From: Kalaharituber pfeilii
Taxonomy: Eukaryota > Ascomycota > Pezizomycetes > Pezizales > Pezizaceae
Length of the DNA stretch: 64,000 nucleotides
Direction: 5' to 3'
Assembly: GCA_015179045.1 (NCBI GenBank)
Contig: WHUZ01000027.1
Location: 1-64,000, forward strand
Numbering within the stretch: position 1 is the first letter of the stretch; each line of letters opens with the position of its first letter. Shown here in pieces: positions 37,208 to 49,785 of the stretch. The position numbers and the translations under genes were made by a program. The notes under the pieces were generated by a model. That model saw nothing but the letters and a program-made list of their open reading frames with translations, was not told the origin of the DNA and made no database searches.

Positions 37208-39616
37208 TCACGTTTCCTCCGTGGAATACGTGCTCCCAAAAAACCTCAACACATGAATCAACCTCTCATTCAGTACAGCTCCGCCCCCCAACTTCCATGC
37301 TCTCCTTCTCCTCTCCTCCACTTCCTCCTCCAACCTCGCCTTCGCCTCCCCCTTCTCGTCATCATACCTTCGCACCATCTCCCTAATCTCCTCGCTATCC
37401 TCCACGAGCACCGTCCTACAACTCGGACACCTCGACCCAAAATGCTCTACACTGTTCTCCAAGCACTTCCTGCACACATTATGCCCGCACCTCGTCGTGA
37501 CCGGGAACTGTACAAACGACAGACATACCGGACACTTCATCTCATCCGCCATGTGCTGCACAAATTCCGCCACATTGAAAGCTGGCTTGGCCAAGACCGC
37601 GGTCCAGAGACGAGTATTCTGCGTATCAGCTTCAATCCGCAACAATAACACTGCATTTGGTTTCCACGGCTTCTTCGGCTTCTTCAGTGGTGGAGTTTCA
37701 CTCGGCGTAGACACGTCAACACCTGACACGTCCCTCTTTTTGGATTTGCCCTGTGCTTTCTGCGCCACTGGATCCCAGTTATCTGGAAAAACCATCTCCA
37801 GCCCTAGTTCCTCAATCCTGTGCTTTCCTTCCTCGGTCCACGGCGCTGGAGCAGGATCATCCCTACGGAATTCGTACCGTATAACGACATACCCATCCTG
37901 TCCTTTCTCCGACCAATATCTCGCTAGTTTGTAAATCCCATCATATCGGAAGCCCTCATCCGGTGCATATTTACTGTGTTTCATCTTGTCACTCCTCACA
38001 ACTCTCACGGGCTTGCTTTTCCTCCAATCCCTAGCAATTGCACCCTCAGAATTAAGCTCACCCTCGTGGTCCAATGTCATTGCAAGAGCTCTATTAGATT
38101 TTGTTAGTGTTTGGTCAAACGATTGTCCTTTTGGAACCCTAGAACCATCGCTTGTGCTTCGCCCTCCAGAGCCAGTGTAGAGGAATGTGTCCCCATTGTC
38201 AACATCGTCCTTATAGCCCCCAGATAATACAATTGACTGAGAACCCGTTGTCGAGCTTCCAGATATACCAGCAACTGGTGGCCTGTGAACTCCAGATTCT
38301 GCGCACTGTATGCGATATTTCCACGTCTGGCCAACTTCAATTCCCGGTATTGGGCCAAAGTGATGTTTTCCAACAATCGTACATGTTTTTGTCAAACCCA
38401 CGTTCTGCATACCACCTCCCCACTTCTTCCCAGTACTAGCACTGGAAACTTTTGACTTGCGCATTGTCTTCGGAAGTTTCTGGCCGGGTAATATGACCTG
38501 GCTTGTGTCGTGCTTGCACCTTGGACAGAACCACTCTTCTTCTGGCAACTGTGTGAGAGGAGGGTCCAAGCAACGGAGATGATAGTACATTTCACACTCA
38601 TCGCAAACCAGGGTTTGGTTCTCGTCATCTTTTCCTCCGCAAACAAAGCAACCACACTGAGAACAAGGTCTCTTAGGCCACTTAAAGCATTCGTCGCATG
38701 CGTCGCCTATACTTTGTAGGATGCGAATCTCCTCATCGTCATAGTCTGTCGTGCGTGGTCCTGCTGGATACTTGGTAGGTGTGGGGTTAGGTGAGATCAC
38801 ACGGGTTCCGGGTATCACATCGGGACCGCTGTCGCTGTCGCTCTCGTCGTCACCTGCGAGCGGTGGGACCGGGAGGCTCTGCTTTGGTGCAGTCGGTTTC
38901 GAGGAAGGCTCTATAACTGCTTTTTTGTTTTCAGGTTCGGCAGTGGTCGGTCGAGCAAATACTTGAAGTGTTTCGTCTGCGGGCCATATTAGTAACTATG
39001 ATTGCCCATCACTAGCTTGCCGATGTAATAGAAACCTTGCTTGATGCTGTACTCGAATAATGTATGCCCATCTTCCAGCTATTACGACAATTAGATTAAG
39101 CTTAATTGCGCAGCGGCGGCATACATACCGATTTGCCCTTATGGAAGACTCGCATCTTCCTGAGGTCCATTCCCATCGCTTTTGCTATCAAACCTTTCAG
39201 ATGCTCCACTTTATCCGATGGCCAGATGTTGTCGATTCGTTTCTTCTCGCTTTCAGCGCCGGCATTGCCGGATTTGACAACTGTATGAGAACGCACGGTC
39301 AATCATGTTTATTCGGGTACTGAGACTAGGGGTGGGGGGCAAGGGGGGGGGGGGGGGGGGGGGGCAAAGTAGATTGGGTATAAGCGCAACACCAAGACAG
39401 CCGGACTCGAAGTGAACCCAGCACGGTATGATAACAAGTTTCTTGCCGATTACTCTTGTTTGCACTCTTGAGCTAGTCTCGGCATCCGACCCTCTCTTGA
39501 GTTCATAATGGCGTTGCGGCTTGCCGCTAGCCATGAGATAAAAATGGGGGGATAAGTTTGTAACAGGATGGGCGCTTCGGGAGGGGAGCTTGAAGTAGGA
39601 ACTCACAGATCCACAT
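37208..39616 (-). CDS. UHRF1-like protein: UBL-PHD-SRA-RING
   Basis: Predicted nuclear reader of hemimethylated CpG and histone H3 with E3 ligase activity. Exons 39616-39607, 39280-39129, 39078-39036 and 38976-37208 join in frame to 657 aa. The 10-nt first exon gives MWI, as in animal UHRF1. The UBL (~1-78) has DKVEHLKGLIAKAMGMDLRK and SLEDGHTLFEYSIKQDETLQV. The PHD with pre-PHD cysteines (~159-222) has CDECFKWPKRPCSQCGCFVC and LVCDECEMYYHLRCLDPPL. The SRA/YDG domain (~270-465) has HFGPIPGIEVGQTWKYRIQ, GVHRPPVAGI and SGGYKDDVDNGDTFLYTGSGG. The RING (~555-592) has CPVCLSF, TTRCGHNVCRKC and RCPSC. The animal tandem-Tudor domain is missing: only ~75 low-complexity residues separate UBL and PHD. 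Intron 1 (326 nt) contains a G22 run. Confidence 0.92.
39343..39364. repeat. G22 homopolymer
   Basis: A run of 22 G lies inside intron 1 of the UHRF1-like gene, preceded by shorter G runs. On the coding strand it is a C tract about 60 nt upstream of the 3' splice site. It could form G-quadruplex DNA. Confidence 0.9.
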
Positions 39617-41132
39617 CTCTGATGGCTGTATGTGAGTCCTTCGACAGTTCTGGACTATTCTTGCTGCAGGGTTGCTGCATCAGCTCGGGCAGGAGGTGGT
39701 TCGCTGCTCGGGATGAGGTCCTGCAAACGCGGAGTGCGGGCGGAGAGCTTGCGCATCCGCCCGGAGGACGCGTTCCTGCGCGAAACGTAGTTTTCGTCAC
39801 GGGCGCTGCCGAACCATAGTAGAATGCAGAACGGGCCGAACGAGGACACGGCGAAGGTCATGACGTGCCGCCAAATGACGCCAAGACGCGCAGCCCGCCC
39901 TGTGCAGTTGCGGGGGAGCACTCCACATGTCAGGGAGCGTTTCTGGGGCGATATGCAACAAGCTTCCGCTTTTTCATGGATGGTTTATCATCAGGTGCGG
40001 TGGGCTTGGCAGGTTTGCTTGCGCTGCAAAAAATTCAAAGACTCCAGAAGCCGTATCGGTATCGGTATATTTATTGGCTGGCGGGTAGGTTGTGAATGGC
40101 TCTTGAACCCTTTGGAAATTGAAATTTAGGTCAGGAGTGCACCTAGATTAGAGAACGCCGCTGCCGACTGCTTCTGTTTTGTCATGGTTGACAGACAAGA
40201 GCGCACTATGCACCGCCACTCCCTTTTATGTCTCGTGATAAGGTTCTGTAAAGAAAATTGTCTTGGAATTTTGTACATATAGCGTTGAATGCTGCATCCT
40301 AACGCGCGCATGAGCAGCCAAGCGCACTCAAAGGTGCATTGCGGATGCGTTGGTCGATGCTCTAAAGAAGGAAGTACTGGCGAATGATCTTGTTCGAGGG
40401 TCTGGGAGCGAGAGCAGTGAATGTTCCGGAGATTATTTCAACCAATCGAATTTGACGCGGAGCAGTCTGATGCCAAGCCCCTCGAGAACTACGCATTTGA
40501 GGGAGAGCCGGTTATCATGGCAAGACACAGTTCAGCTCAGTCCAGGGGGAGGACCGTTCCGCGCACACATTGTGCTGTCTCTAGATAGCATCCAAGAAAG
40601 CAAGATTTCGATGCGGTTCTGTCAACGCCTGCCGCCACGCCGCGAGCGGTGAGGGGGCAGGCCGGCAGGCCCGCGCCGTGCGCAGACGGAGCCCCCCCCT
40701 CTTGGCGCCTGCTAGTGCTCGTCATCGCCCCGGGGCTACAGCCGAGCGAGCAGAGCGCTAAGCCCAGCTGCCGCTGAACCCAGCACTTACAAAGAGCAGC
40801 GCGGCCGCTCAGGATCGCCCACTGTGACCTGCTCTGCCCTGCGAGCCATCCTTCGTTCCATCGCCAACCTTCTGCGAAGCTGCTAGTGAGCGTCCATACT
40901 CACTATAAGCTATTGCTTCCTAATCCCACTTGTGCCCCTTCCTCCCCGCCTCCCCGCCTCCCCCGGTTCACGACTCTGCTTCAAGTCCAAGGCCCCCCCA
41001 TAAAGACATAGCTGCCTCGTGCCTGTTGCTGCAACAGCCGAATCCGAGAATCAAGCAGACTGCGATTGCGTTGCCATTCTCCACTACATTGCGGCTACTA
41101 TCACCCAATCCGCCTGCTCAATCACATCCAAA
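39617..41132. other. Divergent intergenic region, no gene supported
   Basis: Shared upstream region of the UHRF1-like gene (-) and ysc84 (+). Only short open frames without recognisable protein text. 40925-41132 is C/T-rich and probably the ysc84 leader. Confidence 0.5.
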
Positions 41133-43000
41133 ATGGTAATAGGACTTAACAATCCCCTGCCAGCAAGCCTAGCAAGTATGTTCATCCCCAACAACTCCAC
41201 AATTTGCGTTCTGCTTCCCCCTCGCATCTTTCGACCACTCGCCGACAAATGATATCAAATGTCCTCAAAGTGGAAAGAGAAATGCTAACTGGACTTTCCT
41301 CCAGGTGAATGCCGAAAAGTCAGTGTTATCGAGCAACTGCGTATCTTCTCCGTTCTAACAACTCATCGTATTGTAGGCCAGCAGGATCCTCGCCTCCTTC
41401 ATTGATCCAAATCAGGCATTCGGTCCGGATAAGGTTATTCCGCCCTCAGTGCTAGCAAATGCGAAAGTGGGTATACCTGATAGCAATGGAAAAAATAAAA
41501 AATAAATAATTGCATCAGCAGTTAATGCTAATATCGCTGCTTGTAGGGGTATAATTTACGCCCCCAATAACTGCAAGACCCTGATTAACCTTTGACAGAT
41601 TGGCGATCCTTACGGTGATTAAGGGCGGGTTTCTGGCGTCTGTAAGAGTCGGTTCTGGGCTAGTAATTGCACGCTTATCTGATGGATCATGGTCCGCACC
41701 ATCAGCCATCGGTACTGCTGGGTATGTTCATTGATCAATGCGCCTGTTACCGTTCATATACTCATGGTAGATTATCAAACATACAGAGCAGGTTTTGGGG
41801 GTCAAATTGGTGCTGAGCTCACAGATTTTGTGATGATATTAAATGACGCAGCAGCTGTAAAGACATTCTCACAAGTGGGCAGCATCACTCTCGGAGGAAA
41901 TGTGTCCATTGCGGCAGGGCCTGTAGGGAGGAATGCAGAAGCAAGTGGTGCGGCAAGCTTGCGATCAGTTTCCGGCATCTTTTCTTACAGGTAAAGCAGC
42001 TTCCTTTTCCAATGTATCGTACAGCCGCTAATTGATCTCTCATTACATAGCAAAACCAAAGGCCTCTTTGCAGGAGTTTCACTTGAAGGCTCTGTAATTG
42101 TCGAAAGAAAAGATGCAAACAGGAAATTCTATAATGCCAATGTATCGGCAGCGCAGTTGCTCGGGGGTAATATCCCTTCTCCACCCGCCGCTGATGCTCT
42201 AATACGAGTCCTGAACGCAAGGGTCTTCCGTGGTAACTGGGATACTTATGGCGATGACATGTATAACGATATACCAGTTTATGACGATGAGCGTGACTCA
42301 TCTGTTTGGGAAGGACGCACTGGACCGGCTTATGGTGAAGGACGGAGGAGTAGCGTCGGTAGTGGGGTATCACGCGCTCCTACATGGCATAACGACGTGT
42401 ATGACCGGGAGCCCTCATACAGTACTCCAAAAAGAAGCAATACGGTAGCTCAAAGAGGCAGTGTGCGGAGCGCTAATCCGGAAGTTACTTTTGACAATAT
42501 CGCCAATTCCACGAGTCAGCAGTTTCAGCGCCAGTACTTCAATTCAACATACTCTGATAATGGTCCACTTCCGGGCAGTACAACCAAGGGGCTGTCACCT
42601 GGGCGGCCAACTGCACCCAAACCTGTGTTCAACAAGCCTGGAACTAGAACCTCAACAATTGGTCCAAATCAAGCTGTGGCATTGTATACATTTGAGGGTG
42701 ACCAGGAGGGAGATTTGTCGTTCAAAAAGGTGACATTCATATTAAGATATATTTCGGGTCATCAAATCTAGTTGCTAACTTTGATACCAAGGGTGACATA
42801 ATCACAATTACAAAAAGAACAGATTCAAAGAATGTCAGTACCCTCGTATACTCTTATTATTATATCAGCTAACTGTGTGTAGGATTGGTGGACCGGGACG
42901 ATAGGTGAGCGATCAGGAATCTTCCCAAGGTATTTCACGATAATGTCACTATGCCACAATGTTCACTAACTTTGCTAGCAACTATGTGGATACGGCGTGA
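41133..43000 (+). CDS. ysc84: Ysc84/SH3YL1-family actin-associated protein
   Basis: Cortical actin-patch protein that binds actin and phosphoinositides through its N-terminal YSC84 (SYLF) domain. Predicted about 430 aa. The SYLF domain (~1-220) reads VIGLNNPLPASL, ASRILASFIDPNQAFGPDKV, LAILTVIKGGFLASVRVGSG, GFGGQIGAELTDFVMILND and GLFAGVSLEGSVIVERKD. A Ser/Arg/Tyr-rich linker leads to a C-terminal SH3 domain (AVALYTFEGDQEGDLSFKKG ... [22 protein letters not shown]). The stop is at 42998-43000. The 5' part is unusually fragmented: exons 41133-41175, 41305-41318 (14 nt), 41377-41466, 41547-41548 (2 nt) and 41599-41721. The two-base exon is required to keep the AK-G-LAIL reading frame. No frame break was found in the junctions checked; those inside the linker-SH3 part were read from sequence only. 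Confidence 0.9.
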
Positions 43001-45840
43001 ACTTGGATATCATATGCCACATTTCCTCCGGGGTTCGAGACTTGAACGATACGAGTACTCACTTCCGTTTTTCATACAATACTCGAATCCCTTGCAGTTT
43101 CATATTGAGTTGCCAGTGTATTCTGTATTTTGATGTTCTCCATCTTTCCTCTGTTTGGTGCTGAGATTCATGTGTCCTGTGATTGCGAATTGAAGAACGC
43201 TTGTTATTTCTCCTTACTGCTCTCCTCTTGTCAGCTTCTAGCCTCACACATCATGTTGTATATTCGTGTTCCACAGGAGTATCTTCGTTTTGGAGCTCTT
43301 TTGGTAGGACATTTGCCATATCTTTGGAGGTGCTTGAATGAGCCTTTTCTTTATGCCAGGAATCACCTATGTATGTGAACATTCGAATTATGGGGGTCGT
43401 GATAGTGCCAATCACACTTCAAAAGATGAGTACGATTGTTCCTTATAATGTGTCGCTTAATGGGCTTGTGCAATGCACGCTTGTAACCTATGGATAAGGT
43501 AATATTTTTCCTTTAGAGCTTCCTCTGACACGGTGTCCAAAGGAGTGCCAGTATGGTACATCTCCACAGCGAAAGAAAAAAAAAAGAATGTGCAAGAACG
43601 TTGCTCATATCAAGAGATGCAGTGAGACTGCGTGCCAGCCGCACAAACCTATGTAGGCCTTGTGGGGTTCAATGGAAGGAGATTCTCGGCTGCTTCCACG
43701 TGCTCCATTGTGCGGTCGCCTAAGTGGACTTCCCAGTTGGGCTGATATAAGAGAAGTGCAAAAAGGTAATAGCATGTGCGTACAGCATGAAGGATTAGTC
43801 CCATGGTGAAGGTTGTGCTCTATCAGCCTCGAACCGTGCTCCGTGTCATTAGCCCAACTGTTGGGGGGGGGGGGGGGGGGAGGTTAAGCGTTTGAATCGC
43901 CGAGTCTGATCCAGGAGCCAAGACACACTTGCACAGGGGAACATTGGACAGGGGACATTTAGCGCCAAGCCGCTATAACAAACAACTAAGGAAACAACAC
44001 ACCTCACCGATTGCGAGCAGATGCGGAGCTCGAAAGTACAAGGCGCCCGCGAGACTCCGATGGGATGTTTCCGAGCTTCCTAGTTCCTTCTCTTGCCAAA
44101 TGACTTGCAAGGCCAGAACCGGCTCCATTGCATGAGCGTCGGCTCTTTCTGTCGAGCACTTACTCTAGGTTCCTGAGAAGGCTAGGTTAGGTATGGGAAG
44201 CCTCTGCCTTGCTCGCACGGAATTATGATAGCGGTTGTTGCAGATTTGGGGGGTTGCAGCCAGGGTGGGGTTCCGGGGTGGGGTTCCGGGGCGGGGTCTG
44301 GACTGGATTCCTGTCTGCTGGGCAATATTCACTGCTTTCAAGTGGTTGTTCAAGCATCGCACATCCATAGATGCGGAAGCAGAGGGCGTGAAGTGTGATG
44401 CATCCAATTGCGCCTCTCACTCCGCTGCCTCCTAAACTGCCCCCCTGCGTTGTGTCCAGCGTTAGAGTAGCTGCACGTGGGGGTGGAAGCCAGCCTAGAT
44501 CTGTAAGTACAGCCGCAGCAGCCTCCCATGCTGCCGTAAAGTGGGGGGTGGCCCCATCCCGCTCGCCTCGCGTGTGTCAGCTTCTTGCAACTGCCCTGTC
44601 TGCCTCCCCGCGTCCAATTCCCGCTGGTGGTCCCCCAAAGAACCATCTCTGCCACTCGACCTACTGTCGAGGCTGTCCCCGATCTGTGGCCTGGATCTAC
44701 GTCACCCAGCTGCTCAATTGGTGTCCGCCTGGGCGGCTTCGAGTCAGCAGGAAGCGGAGAGCAGAGTGTGCCCGCTCGATGCGCCGTAAAGCGCAACTGC
44801 AAGGCTCACGCACGCACGCACGCACATCACTGGTGCGTCTATGAGTAGGCAGTCCGCTGTTCCCTGATCCAAAGTGGAGAGGTGCGGGCGGGGTCCCTAC
44901 AGCTGCCCCTCCTTCCTCGCTGGCGATAAGATACCTCAGCATCGAGGCCGCCATCCCAGCGAAGACAGACACCCGCTGCGTGTGGCCCAAGCAAATAAAA
45001 CGGGGGCAACTCTGACCTGCTCCTTCCACGGTACAGCTTTTAAGAGAGAGCTCCTCCCCCGCCGTCCTCCCCGCCGTCCTCCCCGCCGTCCCTCTCCCCA
45101 TTGCTGCCCCTCTCTGTTCACCGAGACAGCACACCCGCTGCATCCCACACCCGCCACCTCCCCTCATCTGCTCTGCATTGCCGTAGCCACAGCTTCCGAG
45201 GCCATCCTTCAGATCCGTTTGTATTAGTGGAGCCATCTCGACTGAGTGCTGTCCGCAATCTGGTTCTAGAACGACTAAGTAGCATTCTAGACAGCTGCTG
45301 TGAGCAGCAGCAGGAATTAGGTTCGCTGAACCCCCCATGTATCCCACACTAAGAAAGCCCCAAAAGTTAGGAAAAAAGAAAAGGAGATAGGGAGGGGGGA
45401 AAAAAACGGGAAGGCGAAGGCATTACAAAAAAAGAAAAAAAAAGGGAGTAAAAAAGATCACAAACTGGGCAGTGGGGAGCTTACAAGTTTGCCAGGTCTA
45501 GCAAGGTCTCGCCCAATAAGTCTACCGAAGGCCCAAACGTTTCAATCACTACAATCTGCATTCTGTGAAACCTCTACGAAAAAAGTCGTCTGACTCCAAG
45601 CTTCGGTGTCTATAAAATTCTACTCCGTGCGTTACCCGGCCCTGAAACATCCAATTACTCAACCCCCAGAGTTTCTTATACTTAAGGGTCCAATACTCCT
45701 CCTTCACATACCGTCAAACTAACACCAATTCCCGTTGTCTTTCTTCTCCACAGGTTGCTTTTAAATCCATCCGTCCAACCTCTTAGATCCCTTTTTAGTA
45801 CAACCGGTCTCCTGTGAGCTCGTATTAAGGCCACTATACA
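43001..45840. other. Long intergenic region, no gene supported
   Basis: Contains a G18 run (43863-43880), two copies of GGGTTCCGGGGTGG near 44270-44290, an ACGC tetranucleotide repeat near 44810 and a CCGCCGTCCTCC repeat near 45060. Overlapping open frames on both strands at 44350-45350 reflect GC-rich sequence and have no family resemblance. 45650-45840 is the probable leader of the dehydrogenase. Confidence 0.5.
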
Positions 45841-46980
45841 ATGGATACATCTCAAATTCCTCCTGTCAGCCTCCCTATGTCACCAGCACCAGCAGCGAGT
45901 ACAAGCAATGTCCGTGTTGCCCTTCCAGACACCCTTCGCAGATTCTGCCTCGATGGAAAAGTTGCAGTCGTCACGGGGTAATTCAGTCATCCTAAGATAG
46001 TTCAGCAAATATCTGGCTAATATCCCTTAGCGGAGCCCGTGGCTTAGGCTACTGCATGTCCGAGGCCCTATGCGAAGTCGGTCTTAAGGCAATCGCCATC
46101 ATGGATGTTCTTCAAGAGCATGGAGATGCTGCGGCTGCCGAATTGCATAGGAAATACAATGTTGCCACTGCGTTCTACAAAGTGGATGTGCGAGATGCCC
46201 AGGCCGTCTCTGACGTTATCAACAGTGTAGGTCATTGGGCCCCTTCGTGGGACTGTGGCAGATTGCTAAACGCTATGACTACAGATTGCCAGTGATCTGG
46301 GTGGAATTGATATTTTGATTTGTTCTGCGGGTATTGCAGAGTATGCGGCAAACTAGATCTCTTTGAAAGCAGAATATTGCTGACGTAATACAGCTCCAAT
46401 ATTCCTGCGGAAACCTACGACGTCGAGAAATTCCGAAGATTGATCGATATCAATCTCACTGGTACCTTCCTTTGCGCTCAGGCCGCTGGAAGGATCATGA
46501 TTGAGCAGAAGACAGGTGGATCAATTATCTTCATAGCATCAATGTCAGGCCACATTGTCAATTGGCCCCAGCAACAGAGTTGCTATAACGCCTCCAAAGC
46601 TGGTGTCATTCAGCTTGGAAAATCACTTGCTGCTGAATGGGCCCCATACAACATCCGCGTCAGTATGTATCCCATACTTGCCTGATACCTTACGGAAAAT
46701 CCAGGACTAATCTCTCTAGACTCGATTTCCCCGGGTTATATGGATACTGCCCTCAATCGTGTTCCAGCTTTGGAAGCTCAAAAGAAGCTATGGTGTTCTA
46801 GAACCCCCATGAACCGATTGGGAAATGTCGATGAATTAAATAATATCGCCGTATTTTTGGCCTCTGATGCATCTACATTCATGACTGGCTCCGATTTGAT
46901 TATTGATGTACGTGGAAACTTTCCTGGACGACTTGTTCTAATCACTGACATTGGTGTAGGGTGGGTACTGTGTTTGGTAA
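45841..46980 (+). CDS. Short-chain dehydrogenase/reductase (sorbose reductase/arabinitol dehydrogenase-like)
   Basis: NAD(P)-dependent oxidoreductase of the classical SDR superfamily, closest in appearance to fungal sugar-alcohol (D-arabinitol, sorbose, mannitol) enzymes; the substrate cannot be told from sequence. Spliced exons start at ATG 45841 and give about 300 aa. Motifs: cofactor site TGGARGLGY across the first intron, acidic MDVLQEH at the end of beta-2, ILICSAGIA (NAG-like), the catalytic Ser in IASMSGHIVN, and YNASKAG with the catalytic Tyr and Lys. The C-terminal substrate loop has SISPGYMDTAL and TPMNRLGNVDELNNIAVFLASD. The last exon reads GGYCVW and stops at 46978-46980. No frame break seen. 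Confidence 0.9.
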
Positions 46981-49785
46981 ACCTATGCACTAAGATATCC
47001 AATTTCTTTTTGTTCTCTATTAGCGGTTTGAGCGGATATCGGCATTAGATCTTACGAACTGGTATTGTTGTTTCATGGGATAAAGAAAACGATTTCATCG
47101 ACAATTTCTGCGCAAGAAGGCAACTGTCAGTGGAATGAGCATGATTTTTTCTTTCCTTTTAAATTGAGCCCAGTGGCGAGGATAAAAAATGGGTATACAC
47201 CTATACCACAGATTGAGTTTATATGTCTGCGTCGGTCTCTATTTATTCGTCTTTCTGATTGTAATAGCCAGTTTTGCGCTGTATCGGCTCTTTCTTATAG
47301 GGGTGCATTTTGGTTGGGTTGGATAATCAATCGATGGTTTAGGCTCATGTGGGCCTCTCCCTTGCTTCAGTTTCAAAAGTACGCTCCACTTACGCTTGTG
47401 ACGTAGAGATTCACATAAGACCTTGATCTTCTACTCCTCTGCAGGGCGATAACAGATTTAGTTACCGGCAAGGACTGTGCGTGCATGTAGATCTACAGCT
47501 TGTTGTGCCGGAGCAGCTCCATACGTAGTCAGGTTTTGCATACAAGGGGCAAGCTGCTGGCCCGAAGCAGACTTAGAAGTTGACATTTCAGGTTTCACAG
47601 CTAGATTTGGAAACTAATGCCAAGGATCGTGAACAAACTTGGTCCGTGCACCCCGTCCTACCACGGGAGCCTATCCGATACAAGGGTAATGGGGGGTTTA
47701 GCGCGTCTGTGGCGCTGGGGTATGTAGCTCAGGGGTATTTGTACGGAGTACGGATACTCAATCTGATTTTGGGGCATAGCCTTGTCCCGGAAAATTGCAA
47801 GCAGGATGCTCGATGCTAGCACTTGCATGCATTTTATGTTATTCGGTGCATGTCTGGAAATGCTGCTAGAGCCGCAGCCGAGTCTGCAGATGATTGCTGC
47901 TTCTGCCCCATACATGTTACTGGAGCCGCACAGCCAACTTACAGAATTTCTGATACACCCTAGCAGCATCTTTGGCAGGTACCATATCACGGGTTCCAGA
48001 AATCATTGAATGTCCTGGCGTCACGTGACGTAATATATCCTGAAGCTGCTCCATAAGAACGTAACAAGGAACGTAGCACTAGGCATCCGACTCCACCCGG
48101 CGTTGAATGATGAATGCGCCATTCATGTACGTGAACTTGGGCTCCCACTGGTTGCAGTAAGTGTAGTTTGGATGGAGGGCGCAAATGCGAAGTCCAAAGC
48201 TATCAGATGTCTTCCCCTATTGCCAGCGCTCTAGGACAACGGGCTAGCTATGAAGAATGCACGTGACGTCGAGTGGGAAGTGGCGAAGGACTATTTCCTA
48301 ACCCATATATGAACAGACCCAGCAGGGGGGAGGGGGCAATTTCGTCAGAAACATCTTTCCTTTATATTAGTTGAGGTCGGCATAGCATCTATTCATAAGA
48401 CGAAGTTTACGGCAAACAGAAGTAGTATGCTTGCTGAAGCTCTTCACAACGGCAAGCGCCCCAGTCCCCCGACTCTGTAAGCTCAATTCCTCATGCACAT
48501 GCTTCAGGCGCTTTCTTTTATGTATTTTCCAGACATCGACTGTGGTTGCATTAGAAAACATATCTTATCGCCATCGGGCACATTATGACACAAAACGTGC
48601 CGATTGTGACCGTAAGCAAGGGTTTGGGGTCGAGTGAACGCCTTAGTCACCCGATGGCTCAGCTGCACTTGCCTCGCCAACTTTTATGTGTGCGTGCTTA
48701 AATGCGTGTGGTCACAGTTCGAACTCAATCTGCACCGCAAACTCAGATTCCCTGACGTCCTCGCCCACCCTCCTCCCCTTCTCCAAATATTATCACATCG
48801 CTGCCGAAGGTAGGCTTTCCGACAAAGCATACGCTTCCTTTCTCTCCTTTCCTAGCAAGTGCCTGTGCTGCCCCCTCTCCCCCTCCCTCACGCCCCCAGT
48901 GCTCTGCATCCGTGCATCTGTCCTGTGTGCTAAGATACAAGCCACGCCACTTGTGTTCGCCATCACCTTCTGCCTTGCAATTTTATTTCCTTTTTATTTT
49001 CCTTTTTACTTTTCACTTTCTGACTTTGTTGGTAAATTTTATTCAACCAACGTTCCGACGAGCTGGCTGTATTTTCACTCTGACTAGATTTGACTGACCC
49101 AATTAGGACGTTGCGGATCAGGCCTCACCTCTAGAATCGATTCTCGGCTTGCTGATCAACCTTAGTAAAATTTAAGTTTCATTCAGAAGAAAAAAGAAAA
49201 CGCTAGGAACAGCAGAATAGCAGGATTGGAAGAGATAGCATAAGAGGCATCGAGAGAAGGAGAGCCTTAAGGTGGTAGTCTGGTTCGAGACTGCTTAAGG
49301 TCACATCTCACGGACGGTATTTCGCGTATCGGCACTTTTCGGTGTGCATAGCACTTATACCACTCGCCCTCTAGTAGACAAGAACGTCTCCACGAAGGCT
49401 GCCGGCATAGCTTCTATAGGCACTCCTTCGCCACCGTCCAAGAAATCGTTACCTAGAAACTTTCCCCTCCCTCAGTGGTTGTGGATGGCGTACGCATAGC
49501 GCATGGAGCTTCCACTACGCAAGGCAGATAAACCTACTTGTGACTTGACAACTGCTCAAGGCTCGCTGATTCCAACTGCTACACCTTCACCAACTTCCAC
49601 AACATCCTCGAGCTCCTCATCTACGCACGCTCTGAGCAACACGAGGTAGTTATAGACTATTTTTTCGATTCTTGTACAGTCCTCCATCACATCGTACTTT
49701 TATCTCTCAACCCCTCACACCATCACGTCTCCCACTTTCATTTTTCTTCAACAGTCAAGTTCTATTCTGGATCGAATACCTGTTC
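46981..49785. other. Intergenic region, no gene supported
   Basis: Flanks of the dehydrogenase and ufd4. No protein family, tRNA or repeat recognised. 48690-49080 has scattered open frames without conserved text, and 49600-49785 is C/T-rich and probably the ufd4 leader. Confidence 0.5.

Noticed and set aside
44350..45347. Overlapping 150-216-codon frames on both strands
   Set aside because: Composition-driven in GC-rich DNA, with no recognisable protein family.
49265..49345. Possible tRNA around GGTTCGAGACT
   Set aside because: The T-arm-like string has no matching acceptor, D or anticodon stems.
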